From positions 1,054,001 through 1,118,000 of the forward strand of contig JAYQMD010000001.1 of assembly GCA_038143535.1 (NCBI GenBank): 64,000 nt of DNA, in the 5' to 3' direction. This document shows, in pieces, positions 61,535 to 64,000 of this stretch. The DNA is from UBA7446 sp038143535. GTDB lineage: Bacteria > Bacteroidota > Bacteroidia > Flavobacteriales > Flavobacteriaceae. The translations under genes and the position numbers were made by a program. Positions within the stretch are counted from its first letter, which is position 1; every line of letters starts with the position of its first letter. Below the pieces are notes generated by a model. It worked only from the letters and a program-made list of their open reading frames with translations. It had not been told where the DNA came from and did not search any database.

Positions 61535-61542
61535 TAAATTTG
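61535..61542 (+). promoter_or_regulatory. -7 box for the TPR membrane protein gene (TAAATTTG)
   Basis: TAAATTTG matches TAnnTTTG exactly and lies 17 bases before the ATG at 61560. Together with the rpmH box it makes a compact divergent promoter region. Confidence 0.5.
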
Positions 61543-61559
61543 TTGCCTAAATTGTAACT

Positions 61560-62075
61560 ATGTTTCCAAAATTCATAAAAATTGTACTCGCTATCGCTTC
61601 TACAGGATACGCCGTTTACCAATTTATTGAAGGATATATCGGTAATGGAATTGCGATGATTTTCCTAGCTGGTATTTTTGTTTTTCTATACTACAAGAAT
61701 GAATTTATCTTACTATCTTTCCTACGCCTACGCAAGCAAGACTTTGAGGGAACCCAACGCTGGTTGAACAGAATCAAAAAACCTGAATCTGCACTCACCC
61801 AAAAGCAACAAGGCTATTTTTATTTTCTACACGGTGTGATAGAAGCACAAAAAAACCTGACCAAAGCTGAGCGTCACTTCAAAAAAGCCATTTCGCTGGG
61901 GCTTAATATGAAGCACGATTTGGCTATGGCCAAACTCAGCCTCGCTGGTATCGTGATGCAGAAAAGACGCAAGCGAGAAGCCACTTTACTCCTAAACGAA
62001 GCTAAAAAATTGGATAAGCAGAATATGCTTGCCGATCAAATCAAGCTGATGCAGCAGCAGTTAAAGAAAATTTAA
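61560..62075 (+). CDS. Membrane-anchored TPR-like protein
   Basis: This is a 171-residue protein with two predicted membrane helices at about 8-27 and 32-52 (IKIVLAIASTGYAVYQFIEG, GIAMIFLAGIFVFLYY) followed by a cytosolic helical region with TPR-like pairs: QQGYFYFLHGVIEAQKNLTKAERHFKKAISLGLNMKHDLAMAKLSLAGI. The final part is lysine-rich (LNEAKKLDKQNMLADQIKLMQQQLKKI). Common as a hypothetical protein in flavobacteria; function unknown, scaffold role likely. Preceded by its own promoter box and convergent with the alpha/beta hydrolase, to which it abuts. Confidence 0.8.
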   Translation: MFPKFIKIVLAIASTGYAVYQFIEGYIGNGIAMIFLAGIFVFLYYKNEFILLSFLRLRKQDFEGTQRWLNRIKKPESALTQKQQGYFYFLHGVIEAQKNLTKAERHFKKAISLGLNMKHDLAMAKLSLAGIVMQKRRKREATLLLNEAKKLDKQNMLADQIKLMQQQLKKI

Positions 62076-62744
62076 CTAAGTCGGCGTCAAGATAATCTGC
62101 GGTAAGTGCTGATTAAACCATTGTGCGCGTGTCATGATCATGACATGTGTTCCTTTGGGGACTGGGATAAAATCCTTTAAATGCAGGGCTGGGAATACCA
62201 TATCATAAGTCCCGTGAATATGTGTCACATTGGGAAGCGGCGTATCTTGACTCCAATTAAAAAGAACTTGCAACGACCAATTCAGGTATTCTGGCGATCT
62301 AACAGATAAATATTTTTTATTTAAATCCATGCGCTTTCGTACAGTAGGACCAAAAACAAAGCCCACAAAATCTTCTAAATTGTCAATCCACTGAACAGGG
62401 AAAAACTTGTAAGCACTTGTCTTGCGAGTAACGCGCATGTGAATGGGAAACTCACGCCAGGTTCGCACGCTTGAAATGATGATAACCTTCCGGCAAGGAA
62501 TGATTTTAGACATCTCTTGCACCAATATACCACCAAAAGAAACTCCGATTAAAACAGGACTAGAATAAGTCACTTTTTCGCACATACGTTTGGCATAAGA
62601 CGCCAAGGATTCTTGCTGGTTAGGCATAAACCAAGACAACAAATGCACCTCGAAAGGGCTGATGAGTTTTATGCGTTCGAAAATCTCATTATTAGCAGCC
62701 ATACCGGGCATCATGTAGACATGAATGGCAGCGCTCTTCTTCAT
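62076..62744 (-). CDS. Alpha/beta hydrolase
   Basis: This is a 222-residue alpha/beta-hydrolase fold protein. MMPGMAANNEIFERI starts with the oxyanion-loop-like MPGMA segment, LIGVSFGGILVQEMSKI holds the nucleophile elbow G-x-S-x-G (Ser in GVSFGG), and HIHGTYDMVFP followed by KGTHVMIMTRA provides candidate Asp and His. No signal peptide. The substrate cannot be predicted; lipid or ester hydrolysis is typical. It is divergent from the GNAT-like gene and convergent with the TPR protein (stop directly after that gene's stop). Confidence 0.85.
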   Translation of the reverse strand: MKKSAAIHVYMMPGMAANNEIFERIKLISPFEVHLLSWFMPNQQESLASYAKRMCEKVTYSSPVLIGVSFGGILVQEMSKIIPCRKVIIISSVRTWREFPIHMRVTRKTSAYKFFPVQWIDNLEDFVGFVFGPTVRKRMDLNKKYLSVRSPEYLNWSLQVLFNWSQDTPLPNVTHIHGTYDMVFPALHLKDFIPVPKGTHVMIMTRAQWFNQHLPQIILTPT

Positions 62745-62771
62745 TGCAAACTAAATGTACATAAAATTTTG

Positions 62772-62779
62772 TAAATTTG
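62772..62779 (+). promoter_or_regulatory. -7 box for the GNAT-like gene (TAAATTTG)
   Basis: TAAATTTG matches TAnnTTTG exactly, 19 bases before the ATG at 62799. No TTG is seen at the usual -33 distance. Confidence 0.5.
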
Positions 62780-62798
62780 CAGACTAGCATAATCATTA

Positions 62799-63092
62799 AT
62801 GGATAAAATTAACGTCACTGACAACGCCTTTTTACGCCAGTTTGAAACAGAAGTTCAAGGTGAGCTTGCCAAAATAGAATACGCACAGCAGGAACGCAAA
62901 ATCTTTCTTACCAAACTCGTGGTTCCAAAAGATAAGTTCCCGAACGACTTTAGCGATGCTTTTATAAAGGAAGTACTGTCAATCATAGCAGAGCGAAACA
63001 TCAGCATGATGCCAACTAGCCCAGAGATTGTACGTTTTATCCGCAAGAACAAACGCTACAGAAGCATGCTCCCCATTGGCGTACGCATCTAA
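62799..63092 (+). CDS. Small GNAT-like protein (YjdJ/GCN5-related, single domain)
   Basis: This 97-residue protein resembles the minimal GNAT-like family (PF14542): a compact beta-alpha-beta domain with NVTDNAFLRQFETEVQGELAKIEYAQQERKIFLTKLVVPKDK, a short linker and FIKEVLSIIAERNISMMPTSPEIVRFIRKN. These small proteins have lost much of the acetyltransferase fold, and enzymatic activity is uncertain. Complete. Convergent with mtaB; the two stops are 5 bases apart. Confidence 0.8.
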   Translation: MDKINVTDNAFLRQFETEVQGELAKIEYAQQERKIFLTKLVVPKDKFPNDFSDAFIKEVLSIIAERNISMMPTSPEIVRFIRKNKRYRSMLPIGVRI

Positions 63093-63097
63093 TTTTA

Positions 63098-64000
63098 CTA
63101 GGCTGTAATCGCCGTTGTTTGATCAAAATTTACCAAACCATCATCATCAATTGCAGTCAAGCGTAAACACTTGATGGTATTGCATAGCGCGGGATTCCAA
63201 AAGGCCTTTACTTTAACGTAATTGGGAGTAAATCCGTGGACAAATCCATTCTTATTTTCAGACTCAAACAACACTTCTTGTTCAGTGCCTAATTGGCTTT
63301 CATAAAAAGCACGTCGCTTTTTTTGAGACAACCCGCGCAACATCTTACTCCTTTTAGCACGTACCGCTTTAGGAACAACAGCAGGCATACCAGCTGCAAG
63401 GGTATTCTCACGCTCTGAATAAGTAAATACATGAAGATATGAAACGTCAAGTTCGTTGAGAAAATGATAGGTTTCCATAAAATGTTTGTCTGACTCTCCA
63501 GGAAACCCTACAATTACATCTACCCCAATACAAGCGTGGGGCATACGGGCTTTTATCTGCGCCACACGCTTACCATATAGCTCGCACTGATACCTCCTGC
63601 GCATAGCAGCCAAAATCTCATTGCTGCCACTTTGTAGCGGCATGTGAAAATGTGGCACAAAACGCTTGGAATCGGCTACAAATTCAATGGTCTCTTGACG
63701 CAATAAATTGGGCTCTATAGAAGAAATACGTATGCGTTCCAATCCAGAAACCTCGTCCAAAGCGCTTACCAAATCAAAAAACGTATGGTCGTGTTTTTTT
63801 GCGCCAAATTCGCCCTTGCCAAAGTCACCAATATTAACTCCCGTCAACACCACCTCTTTGATGTCTTGCGCAGCAATTTTATTTGCCTGCCTAAGAATAT
63901 TATCAAGTGTATCGCTACGCGAAAAACCACGCGCCAAGGGAATGGTACAGTAGGTGCATTTGTAGTCGCAACCATCTTGAACCTTTAAAAATGCACGTGT
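63098..64000 (-). CDS. mtaB: tRNA (t6A37) methylthiotransferase MtaB, C-terminal part (5' end outside window)
   Basis: The frame continues past the window edge at 64000 and is therefore truncated; 301 residues are visible. The visible N-terminus reads TRAFLKVQDGCDYKCTYCTIPLARG, the radical-SAM CxxxCxxC motif that binds the catalytic [4Fe-4S] cluster. Further blocks: DIKEVVLTGVNIGDFG, RIRISSIEPNLL, PHFHMPLQSGSNEILAAMRRRY, and GVDVIVGFPGESDKHFMET, followed by a C-terminal region like a TRAM domain. It thiomethylates t6A37 of tRNAs. MtaB rather than MiaB is preferred because of VVLTGVNIGDFG, but RimO/MiaB relatives are close. Confidence 0.9.
   Translation of the reverse strand, partial: TRAFLKVQDGCDYKCTYCTIPLARGFSRSDTLDNILRQANKIAAQDIKEVVLTGVNIGDFGKGEFGAKKHDHTFFDLVSALDEVSGLERIRISSIEPNLLRQETIEFVADSKRFVPHFHMPLQSGSNEILAAMRRRYQCELYGKRVAQIKARMPHACIGVDVIVGFPGESDKHFMETYHFLNELDVSYLHVFTYSERENTLAAGMPAVVPKAVRAKRSKMLRGLSQKKRRAFYESQLGTEQEVLFESENKNGFVHGFTPNYVKVKAFWNPALCNTIKCLRLTAIDDDGLVNFDQTTAITA

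Overview
The window looks like chromosomal DNA from a marine member of the Flavobacteriaceae (Bacteroidota). The evidence is a SusC/SusD pair, type IX secretion C-terminal sorting domains, lipoproteins with short lipoboxes, FucP-type sugar transporters, promoter boxes of the TAnnTTTG type, few Shine-Dalgarno sequences, and families largely restricted to this phylum (DUF4252, DUF6150, DUF6580, DUF5689, DUF4212). I see no insertion sequence, prophage, CRISPR array, tRNA or rRNA.

Layout. (1) 1-1903: the end of a secreted DUF5689/choice-of-anchor protein and a secreted endonuclease I. (2) 2171-26964: a polysaccharide utilisation locus whose enzyme set fits N-glycans of high-mannose or hybrid type. 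It has GH92 and GH125 alpha-mannosidases, GH2 beta-mannosidase, GH20 hexosaminidase, a sialate O-acetylesterase, a SusC/SusD importer, two FucP-like transporters, an SSS/DUF4212 symporter, a DeoR regulator, a NagB-PIG-L fusion and a CutC-family protein. Outer-membrane and periplasmic enzymes would trim the glycan, the MFS proteins would import mannose and GlcNAc, and the NagB fusion would feed amino sugar into glycolysis. (3) 26981-37523: a serine hydrolase; a YHYH protein with a sulfatase; an agarase-like protein; a formylglycine-generating enzyme that carries a lipoprotein signal; a DUF6150 repeat protein; and a DUF1501/DUF1800 pair. (4) 37804-41743: cold-shock protein, carbonic anhydrase with a SulP transporter, a small membrane protein and a small HTH protein. 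(5) 41781-51007: housekeeping genes (hisS, rpsF-rpsR-rplI, priA, a BrkB-family protein, rlmH, an NTP diphosphatase, purB). (6) 51004-57125: an ECF sigma/anti-sigma pair with two DUF4252 proteins, an S41 peptidase, and a cobalamin-riboswitch-controlled TonB receptor beside a DUF6580 transporter gene. (7) 57201-64000: rmuC, carB, rpmH, a TPR protein, an alpha/beta hydrolase, a GNAT-like protein and the 3' part of mtaB.

Two genes, the DUF6580 gene and carB, are each broken by one missing base in a C6/G6 run where the protein family requires seven. Because carB is a core biosynthetic gene, a sequencing error is the first explanation to test. The most promising biology is the CutC-containing N-glycan locus, the exported formylglycine-generating enzyme close to an exported sulfatase, and the possible DeoR operator palindrome in front of the NagB-PIG-L gene.
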